From assembly GCF_030718995.1 (NCBI RefSeq), contig NZ_CP132204.1, positions 3,782,001 through 3,846,000 of the forward strand: a DNA stretch of 64,000 nt, read 5' to 3'. The translations under genes and the position numbers were made by a program. The stretch comes from Arthrobacter oryzae. GTDB taxonomy: Bacteria; Actinomycetota; Actinomycetes; Actinomycetales; Micrococcaceae. The notes beneath the pieces are model-generated. The model ran no database searches, had not been told where the DNA came from, and worked only from the letters and a program-made list of their open reading frames with translations. Positions 41,709 through 50,883 of this stretch are shown piece by piece. Numbering within the stretch: the first letter of the stretch is position 1; each line of letters starts with the position of its first letter.

Positions 41709-42875
41709 ATGAAAATCGTTTCCGCCCACGTCGGCACCATTCCCATCAGTTCCTCGATCCGGAACGCCTTCATTGACTTCACCAAGATGGACTGCACGAT
41801 CATCGCCCTCGTCAGCGACGTGTTTGTCGACGGGAAGCCTCTGGTTGGCTATGGTTTCAACTCCAACGGCCGCTACAACGCCACGGGCATCCTGAAGGAC
41901 CGCATCCTTCCCCGCATCATGGACGCCCCGTCCGAGGACCTTCTCGATGAGGACGGCCAGCTCTCGCCGGAGAAGGCGTGGGACCTGATGATGTCCAACG
42001 AGAAACCTGGTGGACACGGCGAGCGCTCGGTGGCCGTCGGCGTCGCCGACATGGCCCTGCACGACCTCGCAGCCAAGATCGCCGGCGTCCCGCTTTACCG
42101 GTGGATCTCTGACCACTACGGTGACGGGAACCCGGATAAGGACGTGTTTGTCTACGCAGCCGGCGGTTACTACGCACCTGGCAAGAGCCTCGAGGACCTG
42201 CAGAACGAAATGCGCGGCTTCCTCGCCAAGGGCTACAACGTGGTCAAGATGAAGATCGGCGGCGCCGACCTCGCCGAGGACCTGCGCCGCATCGAAGCCG
42301 TGATCGAGGTCCTCGACGGCGACGCTTCCCGCCTGATGGTGGACGTCAACGGCAAGTTCGACCTGGAGACGGCGCTGGAATACGGCAAAGCCATCGACCA
42401 GTACGGGCTGTTCTGGTACGAGGAAGTCGGCGACCCGCTGGACTACGCCCTGAACGCCACCCTCTCCGAGCACTACAAAAACCCGATCGCCACCGGAGAG
42501 AACCTGTTCTCCCTCCAGGATGCCCGGAACCTGGTCCGCTACGGCGGCATGCGCCCGGACCGCGACTTCATCCAGGTCGACCCGGCCCTGAGCTACGGCC
42601 TGACCGAATACCGCCGGATCCAGGACATGCTCGCCCAGCACGGCTGGTCCTCACGCCGCTGCATCCCGCACGGCGGACACCAGTTCTCCCTGCACATCGC
42701 CGCAGCCCTCAAGCTTGGCGGCAACGAGTCCTACCCGGGCGAGTTCCAGCCCACCGGAGGCTTCACCGACGACGCGGTGATCGTCAACAGCCGCGTGGCC
42801 CCGGGCGATCTGCCGGGCATCGGGCTCGAAGGCAAGGCTGAGTTCTACAAGGTCCTGCGCGCTCTGCACGACTAG
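41709..42875 (+). CDS. tarD: Enolase-superfamily D-tartrate dehydratase-like enzyme
   Basis: 388 aa. Residues fit the D-tartrate dehydratase subgroup: KMK (K180, K182), metal ligands D212 (VDVNGKF), E238 or E239 (YEEVGDP), E264 (GENLF), and the HGGHQF histidines (H321, H324). Length and positions are close to those I recall for Bradyrhizobium TarD (K184, D213, E239, E265, H322). The enzyme dehydrates D-tartrate to oxaloacetate in the cytosol. GGAGAG ribosome site. It is the first gene of an operon with DctA and tartrate dehydrogenase, which supports the tartrate assignment; a related acid-sugar substrate is the main alternative. Confidence 0.82.
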   Translation: MKIVSAHVGTIPISSSIRNAFIDFTKMDCTIIALVSDVFVDGKPLVGYGFNSNGRYNATGILKDRILPRIMDAPSEDLLDEDGQLSPEKAWDLMMSNEKPGGHGERSVAVGVADMALHDLAAKIAGVPLYRWISDHYGDGNPDKDVFVYAAGGYYAPGKSLEDLQNEMRGFLAKGYNVVKMKIGGADLAEDLRRIEAVIEVLDGDASRLMVDVNGKFDLETALEYGKAIDQYGLFWYEEVGDPLDYALNATLSEHYKNPIATGENLFSLQDARNLVRYGGMRPDRDFIQVDPALSYGLTEYRRIQDMLAQHGWSSRRCIPHGGHQFSLHIAAALKLGGNESYPGEFQPTGGFTDDAVIVNSRVAPGDLPGIGLEGKAEFYKVLRALHD

Positions 42876-42890
42876 ACACCCTCGCAGCTT

Positions 42891-42918
42891 GGTCCCGGGC
42901 AGAGCCCTGCCCGGGACC
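42891..42918 (+). terminator. 11-bp GC stem between dehydratase and dctA
   Basis: GGTCCCGGGCA / TGCCCGGGACC with a 6-nt loop and no U-tract; more likely an mRNA-processing or partial-termination stem than a full stop, as the next gene continues the pathway. Confidence 0.6.
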
Positions 42919-42965
42919 ACCACCTCCCCAAACTTCTCTGTCTGTCGTGCAAAGGAGCACCCAAG

Positions 42966-44342
42966 ATGTCGTCCCACACCCTGCAGAATCCCCAGCATTC
43001 CTCCCACCCGCCCAAGCAGCGATCCCGGTTCGGCCGGCTGATGCGCGAACTATGGTTCCAGGTCGTCCTGGGCGCCGTCCTGGGCATCGCCGTCGGCTTT
43101 CTGCTGCCCGAAGTCGGCAAGCAGCTCACACCTCTGAGTGACTGGTTCATCGCCCTGGTGAAGATGATCGTCATCCCCGTTGTGTTCTGCGTCGTGTCCC
43201 TCGGCATCGCATCGATGGACAGCCTGCGCAAAGCCGGTCGTATCGGTGTGAAGGCACTGGGCTACTTCCTCGCCCTGTCCCTGCTGTCGATGCTGATCGG
43301 CCTGGTCGTCGCCAACGTCTTCCGTCCCGGCGACGGCATGAACATCGACCCGTCCCAGCTGGACTCCAGCAAGGTTCCGGCCAAGGCCAGCGAAGGCTTC
43401 AACGGCATTGAATTCGTCAACAACATCATTCCCGAATCCCTCTTCGGTGCCCTGACTGGCCACACCATCATCGCCGCACTGATGGTCTCCATCATCTTCG
43501 GTGCCGCCATGAACGTCTCCGGCGAAGCCGGTGCCTTCCTGACCCGTGGCATCCAGGCTCTGTCCACGGTGATCTTCAAGATCGTCACATGGGTCATGCG
43601 CCTTGCCCCAATCGGCACCTTCGGCGCCCTGGCGGCCGTTGTAGCCAACTACGGCACCCAGAGCCTGCAGCAACTCGGTTACCTCGTCCTGCTCTTCACC
43701 GGAACCTGCATCCTCTACGTCCTCGTAGTCCTGGGCATCATCGCCCGCACCTGCGGACTGAACATCTTCACCGTTATGCGCTACTTCAAGGCCGAACTGC
43801 TCATCGCCCTGAGCACCTGCTCCAGTGAAGCCGTCCTTCCACAGCTGATCAAGAAGCTCGAAGCCATGGGTGTGGGCAAGTCCACCGTCGGCATCGTCAT
43901 CCCCTCCGGGTTCTCCTTCAACCTTGACGGGTCAGCCGTCTACCTGACCATGGCCTCAGTGTTCCTGGCCCAAGCCGTTGGCATGGACCTCTCCTGGGAG
44001 CAGCAGCTGGTCATGGTCGGCGTCATGATGCTCACCAGCAAGGGCACCGCCGGCATTGCAGGCGGAGCGTTCATCGTCCTGGCCAGCACCTTGAGCTCTG
44101 TCGGCGGGATCCCGCTGGCAGCTCTCGCCCTCATCGTCGGCATCGACCGGCTCCTGAACGAAGGCCGGGTGTTCATCAACGTCCTCGGCAACGTGATGGC
44201 CGCCGTCGTCGTCGGCAAGTGGGAAAAGGACTACGACCACGAACAGGCACGCAAAGCCCTGCATGCCGCAGGCCAGAAGAAAAACGAAATCGAAGCAAAG
44301 ACACCGGCCGCCGCGGAAGCGGACAAGGTCGACGTCTACTAA
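42966..44342 (+). CDS. dctA: DctA-type dicarboxylate:cation symporter
   Basis: 458 aa, DAACS family (SLC1). Eight helices plus two hairpins; signatures SLGIASMDSLRKAGRIGVKALGYF, the serine-rich ALSTCSSEAVLPQLIKKLE hairpin 1, SGFSFNLDGSAVYL in TM7 and SKGTAGIAGGAFIVLASTL hairpin 2, with GIDRLLNEGRVFINVLGN in TM8. Imports C4-dicarboxylates with H+ or Na+; here probably tartrate. AAGGAG before the ATG. Confidence 0.9.
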   Translation: MSSHTLQNPQHSSHPPKQRSRFGRLMRELWFQVVLGAVLGIAVGFLLPEVGKQLTPLSDWFIALVKMIVIPVVFCVVSLGIASMDSLRKAGRIGVKALGYFLALSLLSMLIGLVVANVFRPGDGMNIDPSQLDSSKVPAKASEGFNGIEFVNNIIPESLFGALTGHTIIAALMVSIIFGAAMNVSGEAGAFLTRGIQALSTVIFKIVTWVMRLAPIGTFGALAAVVANYGTQSLQQLGYLVLLFTGTCILYVLVVLGIIARTCGLNIFTVMRYFKAELLIALSTCSSEAVLPQLIKKLEAMGVGKSTVGIVIPSGFSFNLDGSAVYLTMASVFLAQAVGMDLSWEQQLVMVGVMMLTSKGTAGIAGGAFIVLASTLSSVGGIPLAALALIVGIDRLLNEGRVFINVLGNVMAAVVVGKWEKDYDHEQARKALHAAGQKKNEIEAKTPAAAEADKVDVY

Positions 44343-44352
44343 AACCGCACAC

Positions 44353-44387
44353 GTCAGGGCCGCCGTGCATACCGCTGCGGCCCTGAC
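44353..44387 (+). terminator. 11-bp GC stem after dctA
   Basis: GTCAGGGCCGC / GCGGCCCTGAC with a 13-nt loop and no U-tract, in the 118-nt gap before the hydroxyacid dehydrogenase gene; probable partial terminator. Confidence 0.6.
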
Positions 44388-44460
44388 CGCGTGAACCCCT
44401 AATCTACAGCCGCTGATGACAGCGCATCCCCAGCAACCACACTAGGAACCTACCTGTGCC

Positions 44461-45408
44461 ATGGCCGCCCGCATCCTGATCACCACCGACTACCTCCAGC
44501 CGGAAGATGCCGTTGACCAGCTCCTGCGGGAACACGGTCTGGAACCGGTCTACTCGCCACACCGGGGCCCACGGCCCACTGAGGAACGCGGGTCGTTGTT
44601 CGAGGGCATCTCCGGCGCGATCCTCGCCAGTGAGCCGGTCACCGCCGACATGCTCAAAGCCGCCGCCACCCTGAAAGTCATTGCGCGCAGCGGCGTGGGG
44701 TACGACTCCATCGACGTCCAGGCCGCGGCCGCACAAGGAATCAGGGTCTGCAACGCCCCCGGAACCAACCACCACTCGGTCGCCGAACTCACCATCGGAC
44801 TGATTATCATGGCCGCCCGCCGCCTCCTGCAGGTCACCACCGCCGTCCGAAACGGGCACTGGCCCCGCGAGGCCGGCCACGAACTGCGCGGCTCCACCCT
44901 GGGCATCATCGGCTACGGCCCCAGCGGACGCGCCACGGCAAACCTCGGAGCCGCCCTCGGAATGACCGCCCTGGTCAGCACCGCCCACCCCGACCCGGAC
45001 AATCCCGCGGTCCGGTTCACCGATCTCGACACCGTCATCCGTGACGCCGACTACCTCTCCCTGCACACCCGCGGAGGCCGGAGCGCCGGCAAACTCATCG
45101 ACGCGCCCAGGCTGCAAGCGATGAAACCCACCGCCATCCTCATCAACACGGCCCGCGGCTCGCTCGTGGACGAAGAGGCCTTGGCCAAGGCACTTAACAA
45201 CGGAACCATCGCCGGCGCCGCGCTGGAGGTGCTCGAGAACGAACCCATGCCCGGCGACAGCCCCCTCCGGGGCCTGGACAACGTTCTCATCACCTCCCAC
45301 CTCGCCGGCCAGACAGCCGAAGCCCGGACACGGGCCGGTCTGGCAGCCGCGCACGCCGTCATCGACGTCCTCGAAAACCGCGAACCGGCACACCCGGTCG
45401 ATCGCTAA
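44461..45408 (+). CDS. D-2-hydroxyacid dehydrogenase (phosphoglycerate-dehydrogenase-like)
   Basis: 315 aa. Rossmann motif GIIGYGPSG at about 149, catalytic Arg in INTARGSLVDE, Glu in EVLENEP and His in TSHLAGQT, the standard triad. It reversibly reduces 2-oxo to 2-hydroxy acids with NAD(P)H. In this operon it could handle oxaloglycolate, hydroxypyruvate or tartronate-semialdehyde. The start is the ATG at 44461, with AGGAA somewhat far upstream. Confidence 0.83.
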   Translation: MAARILITTDYLQPEDAVDQLLREHGLEPVYSPHRGPRPTEERGSLFEGISGAILASEPVTADMLKAAATLKVIARSGVGYDSIDVQAAAAQGIRVCNAPGTNHHSVAELTIGLIIMAARRLLQVTTAVRNGHWPREAGHELRGSTLGIIGYGPSGRATANLGAALGMTALVSTAHPDPDNPAVRFTDLDTVIRDADYLSLHTRGGRSAGKLIDAPRLQAMKPTAILINTARGSLVDEEALAKALNNGTIAGAALEVLENEPMPGDSPLRGLDNVLITSHLAGQTAEARTRAGLAAAHAVIDVLENREPAHPVDR

Positions 45409-45442
45409 CTCGAACACCCACCAACAACGAAGAAGGATCCTG

Positions 45443-46522
45443 ATGTCGAAACCCCACCGCATCGCAGTCATTCCCGGCGACGGAATCGGCACCGAAGTTG
45501 TGCCCGAAGGGCTGCGCGTCCTGGACGCCGCGGCCTCAGCCTTCGACCTCAACCTCACATACGAACACTTCGACTACGCCTCCGCTGACTACTACACCCG
45601 GCACGGGAAGATGCTGCCCGACGGATGGTTCGAGGAACTGAACCAGTTCGATTCCATCTTCTTCGGCGCCGTCGGCTGGCCTGACGTCGTCCCCGACCAC
45701 GTACCGCTGTGGGGCAGCCTCCTCCAGTTCCGCCGCCACTTCGACCAGTACGTCAGCCTGCGCCCGGTCAAGCTCCTGCCCGGAGTGCCCAGCCCCCTGG
45801 CCGGCAGGGTCCCGGGCGATGTCGACTTCTACGTCGTGCGCGAAAACACCGAAGGCGAATACTCCAGCATCGGCGGGAAGATCTTCGAAGGCACCGACCG
45901 CGAAACCGTCATCCAGGAAACCGTCATGACCCGCACCGGCGTGGACCGGATCCTCAAATACGCCTTCGACCTGGCGCAAAGCAGGCCCAAGAAGCACCTG
46001 ACCTCCGCCACGAAGAGCAACGGCATCTCCATCACCATGCCCTACTGGGACGAGCGGGTACAGGCCATGGCCTCCGCCTACCCAGGGATCGAGGTGGACA
46101 AATACCACATCGATATCCTGGCAGCTAACTTCGTCATGCACCCCGACTGGTTCGACGTCGTCGTCGCCAGCAACCTCTTCGGCGACATCCTCTCCGACCT
46201 CGGACCAGCCTGCACCGGAACCATCGGCATCGCCCCCAGCGGCAACATCAACCCCGAACGCAAATTCCCCAGCCTCTTCGAACCCGTCCACGGCTCTGCC
46301 CCGGACATCGCCGGCAAAGGCATCGCCAACCCCATCGGGCAAATCTGGTCCGCCGCCATGATGCTCGAACACCTGGGAGAACCCCAAGCCGCGGCGGCCA
46401 TCACCACCGCCATGGAAACCGTGCTCGCCCACGGCCAACAAGCACTCACCCCCGACATGGGCGGCAACGCTACCACAGAAGACCTGGGCAAAGCCGTGGC
46501 ATCGGCCCTGACCGCGCCATGA
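45443..46522 (+). CDS. ttuC: Tartrate dehydrogenase/decarboxylase
   Basis: 359 aa of the isocitrate/isopropylmalate dehydrogenase superfamily. VIPGDGIGTEVVPEG (8-22), the short loop YASADYYTRHGKMLPDGW characteristic of tartrate/D-malate dehydrogenases, RPVKLLPG, VRENTEGEYS, the K in TSATKSNGI, and metal aspartates in FGDILSDLG. It oxidises tartrate (or malate) with NAD+ and Mn/Mg, giving oxaloglycolate, glycerate or pyruvate depending on the isomer. AAGGA precedes the ATG. Confidence 0.86.
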   Translation: MSKPHRIAVIPGDGIGTEVVPEGLRVLDAAASAFDLNLTYEHFDYASADYYTRHGKMLPDGWFEELNQFDSIFFGAVGWPDVVPDHVPLWGSLLQFRRHFDQYVSLRPVKLLPGVPSPLAGRVPGDVDFYVVRENTEGEYSSIGGKIFEGTDRETVIQETVMTRTGVDRILKYAFDLAQSRPKKHLTSATKSNGISITMPYWDERVQAMASAYPGIEVDKYHIDILAANFVMHPDWFDVVVASNLFGDILSDLGPACTGTIGIAPSGNINPERKFPSLFEPVHGSAPDIAGKGIANPIGQIWSAAMMLEHLGEPQAAAAITTAMETVLAHGQQALTPDMGGNATTEDLGKAVASALTAP

Positions 46523-46575
46523 CCCCATCAAGCGGCCCTGGAAGCCGGAACGCACCTGCCTACGGAGAGCGGATC

Positions 46576-46830
46576 ATGCTCCGCCAGTACATCCATTGGC
46601 GCTGGCTGATCGGAACCACCGTCCAGATCCGCCAGCACGGCCAACTCATCCGCATCGGAACCATCGATGATGCCATGGCAGACTCCACAGCGCTCTGGAT
46701 CGCAGGCGACGCCGTCCAGCCTCGCACCATGTACGAAGCCGCGCTCGGGATCGAGGTGTGGGCGGACCCGGAAGAAGCCGAAGACGGGCTCTGCTATCGG
46801 ATGACATCCACAGCACCATCACATAACTGA
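46576..46830 (+). CDS. Small GD-I/FWI/GTRRL family protein, member 3
   Basis: 84 aa if started at ATG 46576, which has GGAGAG at good distance; an upstream ATG at 46519 overlaps the tartrate dehydrogenase stop but has no ribosome site. Pattern: GTTVQIRQHGQLIRIGTIDD, STALWIAG, PRTMYEAALGIEVW, parallel to the proteins at 724 and 19357 (G-x-x-I-x-V, G-x-L-V/I, x-I-x-D, F/L-W-I/F, TR-x-L/M-F/Y). Acidic tail. Unknown function; lying inside the tartrate operon, it may be a ligand-binding or accessory protein. Confidence 0.6.
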   Translation: MLRQYIHWRWLIGTTVQIRQHGQLIRIGTIDDAMADSTALWIAGDAVQPRTMYEAALGIEVWADPEEAEDGLCYRMTSTAPSHN

Positions 46831-46846
46831 CTTAGCACGGAGACCC

Positions 46847-47764
46847 ATGACGCAGCCCATTTACATGCCCCGAAGCACCGAAGGCACTACCCACGCCACC
46901 CCATCGCTAAATGACGCTCCCCGGGCCATCATCCCGCAACGCAATATCCCCGCCGAAATTGCCCGTTCGTGGCTTTTGGTGAACGCAATGAAGCCTGAGC
47001 TTTTTGACGTCTCGGCCGTCTCGCGCGCGGATTCGATCATCCTGGACATCGAAGATGCCGTGGATCCCTCGCAGAAGGACACGGCCCGCGAACACGTGAT
47101 CAACTGGCTGACCGCCGGTGGCAAGGCCTGGGTCCGCATCAACGACGCCACCAGCCCGTTCTGGGCGAGCGACCTTGCCGGGCTCCGCGGCACGCCCGGC
47201 CTGCTGGGCGTCATGCTGGCGAAGACCGAGTCAGCGGACCAGGTTACGGAGAGCTTCCACCGCATGGACGGCCAGACCCCCGTGATTGCGCTGGTGGAGT
47301 CCGCCGTCGGCATCGAGGAAGCGAACAATATCGCCAAGGCCCAGGGCGCGTTCCGCCTGGCCTTCGGGTCCGGCGACTTCCGCCGCGATACGGGCATGGC
47401 AAACACGCAGGAGGCCATGGCCTACCCGCGCGCCAAGCTCGTAGTGGCCAGCCGCGTGGGCAACCTGCCGGGCCCCATCGACGGACCCACCGTGGGCACG
47501 AGCCACCCGATCCTGCGTGAGCAGACCGGCATCACCGTGATGATGGGCATGACCGGCAAGCTGTGCCTGGCCATCGACCAGACTCCCGTCATCAATGAAG
47601 TCATCAGCCCGACGCCGTCCGACGTCGCCTGGGCCACGGACTTCATGGCCGACTTTGAGGCCAGCGGCCGCGTGATCCGCGACGGTTCCGACCTGCCGCG
47701 CCTGGGCCGCGCCGAAAAGATCATGAAGCTCGCAGTGGCCTTCGGCGTGCACCCGGCACAGTAA
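46847..47764 (+). CDS. CitE-like / HpcH-HpaI-family lyase
   Basis: 305 aa. TIM-barrel C-C lyase of the CitE/HpcH family: RSWLLVNAMKPELFDVS, SIILDIEDAVDPSQKDTAREH (metal and CoA region), WVRINDATSPFW, IALVESAVGIEEANNIA (metal Glu), FGSGDFRRDTGM. No citrate lyase alpha, gamma or ligase genes are nearby, so a stand-alone malyl-CoA/citramalyl-CoA-type or 2-oxo-acid aldolase activity is more likely. Seventeen nt downstream of the small protein gene. Confidence 0.78.
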   Translation: MTQPIYMPRSTEGTTHATPSLNDAPRAIIPQRNIPAEIARSWLLVNAMKPELFDVSAVSRADSIILDIEDAVDPSQKDTAREHVINWLTAGGKAWVRINDATSPFWASDLAGLRGTPGLLGVMLAKTESADQVTESFHRMDGQTPVIALVESAVGIEEANNIAKAQGAFRLAFGSGDFRRDTGMANTQEAMAYPRAKLVVASRVGNLPGPIDGPTVGTSHPILREQTGITVMMGMTGKLCLAIDQTPVINEVISPTPSDVAWATDFMADFEASGRVIRDGSDLPRLGRAEKIMKLAVAFGVHPAQ

Positions 47765-47812
47765 CGCCCGCGCCGGCCGTAATCAGCAACCAAGATCATG
47801 AAGAGAGAACTA

Positions 47813-48634
47813 ATGGCCTACGCAAACTACCGATACAAAGGTCGCGACTTCATCGGCGAAGTGCACGGCGAATACCTCATCCCGTTGGCCGGCCTGACCG
47901 ACGTCGGACCGGAAACATCCGCCGATTTCCTTGCCAGTGCTTCCCGCCTGACCGAGTCACGGGTTGCCCTATCCGACGTCACCCTGCGCCCGGCATCACC
48001 CAGGGCCGGCAAAATCCTCTGCGTCGGCCTGAACTACAAAGACCATGCCAACGACGTCAGCACGGCCACCTTTCCCGTCCTCTTCCCCAAGTACACATCC
48101 ACCCTCACCGGACCCGCCGACGACATCATCCTGCCCCCGGAATCCGGCCAGGTCGACTTCGAAGGGGAACTCGCCGTCATCATCGGAAAAGCAGGACGCC
48201 GCATCAGCGAAGATGACGCACTGGGGCACATTCTGGGGTACTGCGTCTCCAATGACATCACCATGCGCGACTATCAGAACAAGTCCCACCAATGGCTGCA
48301 GGGCAAAATCTGGGACAACACCACCCCGCTAGGCCCTTACATCGTCACACCGGCAGAAACCGACATCAGCAACGCCGGCATCAGCACCACATTGAACGGG
48401 GAAGTTGTCCAAAAATCCGACCTCTCCCACCTGATCTTCAGCATCCCCACACTCATCGCCACCATCTCCGAATTCACCACACTGGAGCCAGCGGACGTCA
48501 TCCTCACCGGCACACCAGCAGGAGTCGGATACCGCAGAGACCCACAACTGTTCCTCCAAGACGGCGACACCATCACCGTGACAGTCGAAGGAGTCGGCAG
48601 CATCACCAACACCGTCAGGGCCGAAGCCGCCTGA
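47813..48634 (+). CDS. Fumarylacetoacetate-hydrolase-family protein
   Basis: 273 aa from ATG 47813 with AAGAGAGAA upstream; an extra ATG at 47798 adds five residues. FAH fold: KILCVGLNYKDHA, VDFEGELAVIIGKAGR with the metal-ligand glutamates, GYCVSNDITMRDYQ, and VILTGTPAGVGYRRD. Members include oxaloacetate decarboxylase/tautomerase and fumarylpyruvate hydrolase. As the last operon gene, converting oxaloacetate made by the dehydratase is a plausible role. Confidence 0.82.
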   Translation: MAYANYRYKGRDFIGEVHGEYLIPLAGLTDVGPETSADFLASASRLTESRVALSDVTLRPASPRAGKILCVGLNYKDHANDVSTATFPVLFPKYTSTLTGPADDIILPPESGQVDFEGELAVIIGKAGRRISEDDALGHILGYCVSNDITMRDYQNKSHQWLQGKIWDNTTPLGPYIVTPAETDISNAGISTTLNGEVVQKSDLSHLIFSIPTLIATISEFTTLEPADVILTGTPAGVGYRRDPQLFLQDGDTITVTVEGVGSITNTVRAEAA

Positions 48635-48710
48635 CGCATATCGGTATCAGGAAGCAAACCACCGCCTGTAGAAAAACCCGAGCTTGTCAAGACAACGGTA
48701 GGCTCCGCCC

Positions 48711-49223
48711 ATGACGTTGAAGCCGATTATCCTGCTCGACATCGACGGCGTTCTCAACCCGGCCCTTCGTGCACGGCCGGGTGATCTCCGGCCGGACCCG
48801 CAGCTCACCTGCGCGAGGACTGCGTTGGTCCGGCGGCTGGCACAGTGCGGTCGAATCGCCTGGGTGTCGACGTGGCCGACTGAGATGACCGCCGAGCTTG
48901 AGGACCAGCTGCAACTCGACGTGGAGCCGTTGCGGGTGACATTGCTGCTGCGCCCGGCCGACGCCGATGAGCCGACACCGAAGCTGCGGTCGGTGACCAG
49001 GTGGCTGGCCAGGATGGAGGCGTCCGGCGACGCGGATTGGGACTCGGTCGTGTGGATTGATGACGTACTCGGACCCGACGCGCGCGAGTGGGCCCGCAGC
49101 TGCGGCCTGCGGCCCGTCCTCCTGGAGAAGCCAGGCCCGGACCTGGGTCTGACAGAGGCGCACGTGATCGCGGTCGAGGTGTTCGTCGACGGCGGGGGAG
49201 GGGCTGGCGCTCCGGCCAACTGA
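48711..49223 (+). CDS. HAD-like phosphatase-fold protein
   Basis: 170 aa. LLDIDGVLNP (8-17) is HAD motif I with the nucleophile Asp, WVSTWP corresponds to motif II and VVWIDDVLGPDAREWA to motif IV. Small C1-cap-less HAD of the type common in actinobacteria; activity unknown. No ribosome site obvious, and not part of the tartrate operon (76-nt gap). Confidence 0.7.
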   Translation: MTLKPIILLDIDGVLNPALRARPGDLRPDPQLTCARTALVRRLAQCGRIAWVSTWPTEMTAELEDQLQLDVEPLRVTLLLRPADADEPTPKLRSVTRWLARMEASGDADWDSVVWIDDVLGPDAREWARSCGLRPVLLEKPGPDLGLTEAHVIAVEVFVDGGGGAGAPAN

Positions 49224-49653
49224 GGCCGTGCCACTAGCTGGCGTGCCGCGGGCTGCAATGCAGGTGGCGGCATCCACGCCGGGCCGTCCGCCGACAGCCA
49301 CGTTGGCGGCGGGCCGGTGCCGCGACGCAGTTGTAGATCTGGGTTCGGTTTGGAACGGGAGCTGTATCCGCTGACCAGGGTGATGATCACGCTATGCCGC
49401 GGAGGAAGTAGCCGGGGCGGCAAGACGCCCTCGTGTATGCATGCAGGAGGGCCGGGCTGTGTAGGCTCTTTTCCGGCTGGGGCTCATATTCCCGGCGGAC
49501 AGTGGAGGAATTTCATATTTGCAGCGGAACGCCATGAATGTGCGCGGCCAGGGTTCAGGGCCCAATGACCTGAAGACTCGTCGGGTTCGTCCGTTGCGAA
49601 GCAAGTGAAATATCTGCGGCTGTCTCACAGACCCGAGGCCTGAGATAGTGCGG
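49224..49653. other. Gap without recognisable gene
   Basis: No frame has convincing coding character or family resemblance; GC content drops in 49500-49620. Confidence 0.4.
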
Positions 49654-49880
49654 CTAACCTGTCCGAGGATCCGCTGCCGGCTCGGCGTTCTTGGCCAGGA
49701 CACGGGCGACCGTCGATTTGGACGTCCCGAGCTGCTGGGCGATGGCCCGGTAGGACAGCTTCCGGCGGGCCATTTCCAGGATGCGCTCGGGCTTCACTTC
49801 CGGCCTGGTCCACCGCGTTCCTGGACCAGCCGGGCCAGCGTGCGCTTCCGGCGCTGGAATACCGAACCGACCGGGGGAGC
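49654..49880 (-). pseudogene. Serine-recombinase-like C-terminal HTH fragment
   Basis: 47 residues from 49797 to a stop at 49654: KPERILEMARRKLSYRAIAQ then QLGTSKSTVARVLAKNA, a resolvase-type helix-turn-helix. A basic stretch in another frame upstream (RRKRTLARLVQERGGPGRK) shows a frameshift. The catalytic serine domain is absent. Confidence 0.55.
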
Positions 49881-50114
49881 GAGGGCGAGCCCAAAGGCAT
49901 CCCCTCGGGCGGCCAGTTCGCCGCCGCTGCTCACGCGCAACCCGACATCACGGTCGAAGCTCCGGCCAATTACGCCGCTGCCGCGGACGTCATGGCGACC
50001 CGCAGCGGACACTCCGAAGTGATCTACGTCCACTACAACGAACGCCTGACCAGCGGCCAGATCGAGAGCATCGTTGCCGAGGACTGGGCCGGTGCTGAAG
50101 ACTTCGGTTCTTGA
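49845..50114 (+). pseudogene. Fragment of a plasmid/phage-type protein with GIPSGGQFA motif
   Basis: Open frame without start codon: PKGIPSGGQFAAAAHAQPDI ... VIYVHYNERLTSGQIESIVAEDW, ending in a normal stop. G-x-P-x-GGQFA is a motif I associate with hypothetical proteins of actinobacterial plasmids and phages. Its 5' end is fused to the recombinase fragment. 50115-50309 shows nothing. Confidence 0.45.
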
Positions 50115-50309
50115 ATTACCGGATCGATTTCCATCTGGAGCCGATCAGCTAAGAGGCTTTGGTGCCGGCGCCGGCTAGGCCGGGTATCCGCATTCTCAGT
50201 CGGACCCCCGCGCCGCCGGCTAGCCACCACCGTGCTCCGTCAACCTGAAAAGCAGCCGGGAACCCACGGTTGGGTAGCACCGTTGAGGTCCGCCGTTCGC
50301 CTACCTCAA

Positions 50310-50775
50310 CTAAGGAGTGGGCGTGCAGTTGGTGGAGGTGATGAGTATCGGAACATCCGAGTCGAAGAAGATGCTGACGTCTTGATTGGGGGCGGCCCCC
50401 TGGCTCACCAAGACGGCGTCGACGGTGCGGATGTTGACCTGAAAGGTGGAGCGCTGGTTCAACACATATGTGTTTCCCAGGTCACCGGTTCCCGTCAGAT
50501 GGACCGTGACCTGCCCGGTGCCGTCGTCGTGGCGGACCCTCGTTGCAGTGCCTGACATTAGGACTGTCTCCTGGTTGCAGGTATTCACCTGCGTGGTGCG
50601 GCTTCGTGGTCGCCGAGACGTGGTGATTCGCCAGGCGCTTATCGGGTTTCACCCCTGTAACGGGCCTAGCAGGGCCTTCCTGATGGCGGGTCGGCCGCGG
50701 CTGGGGGGGCATCGCGGTCTCAGCCGATGCCATCGCCGCCGGCCCTGCCACCCACGGGACGGACAGAAGCCTCAT
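50310..50775 (-). pseudogene. Frameshifted small secreted protein
   Basis: MRLLSVPWVAGPAAMASAET at 50775 looks like a signal peptide; the rest (CNQETVLMSGTATRVRHDD, YVLNQRSTFQVNIRT, SIFFDSDVPILITSTNCTP) lies in another frame to 50310. The beta-rich mature part with one Cys at each end resembles small secreted actinobacterial proteins. If only the second frame is used, an intracellular 92-aa protein would result. Confidence 0.4.
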
Positions 50776-50883
50776 GGCACACGAGTATCCGGTACCTGCC
50801 TTCAGTCGTCCCCTCTGCGCATGCCTGCCGTACACGACCGGACCGGTGACAGATAGGCGTTCGCGCAGACCGACCCGGCGTAA

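Noticed and set aside
46847..47764. Citrate lyase beta subunit proper
   Set aside because: No citrate lyase alpha, acyl-carrier or ligase genes nearby; stand-alone CitE-like proteins have other activities.
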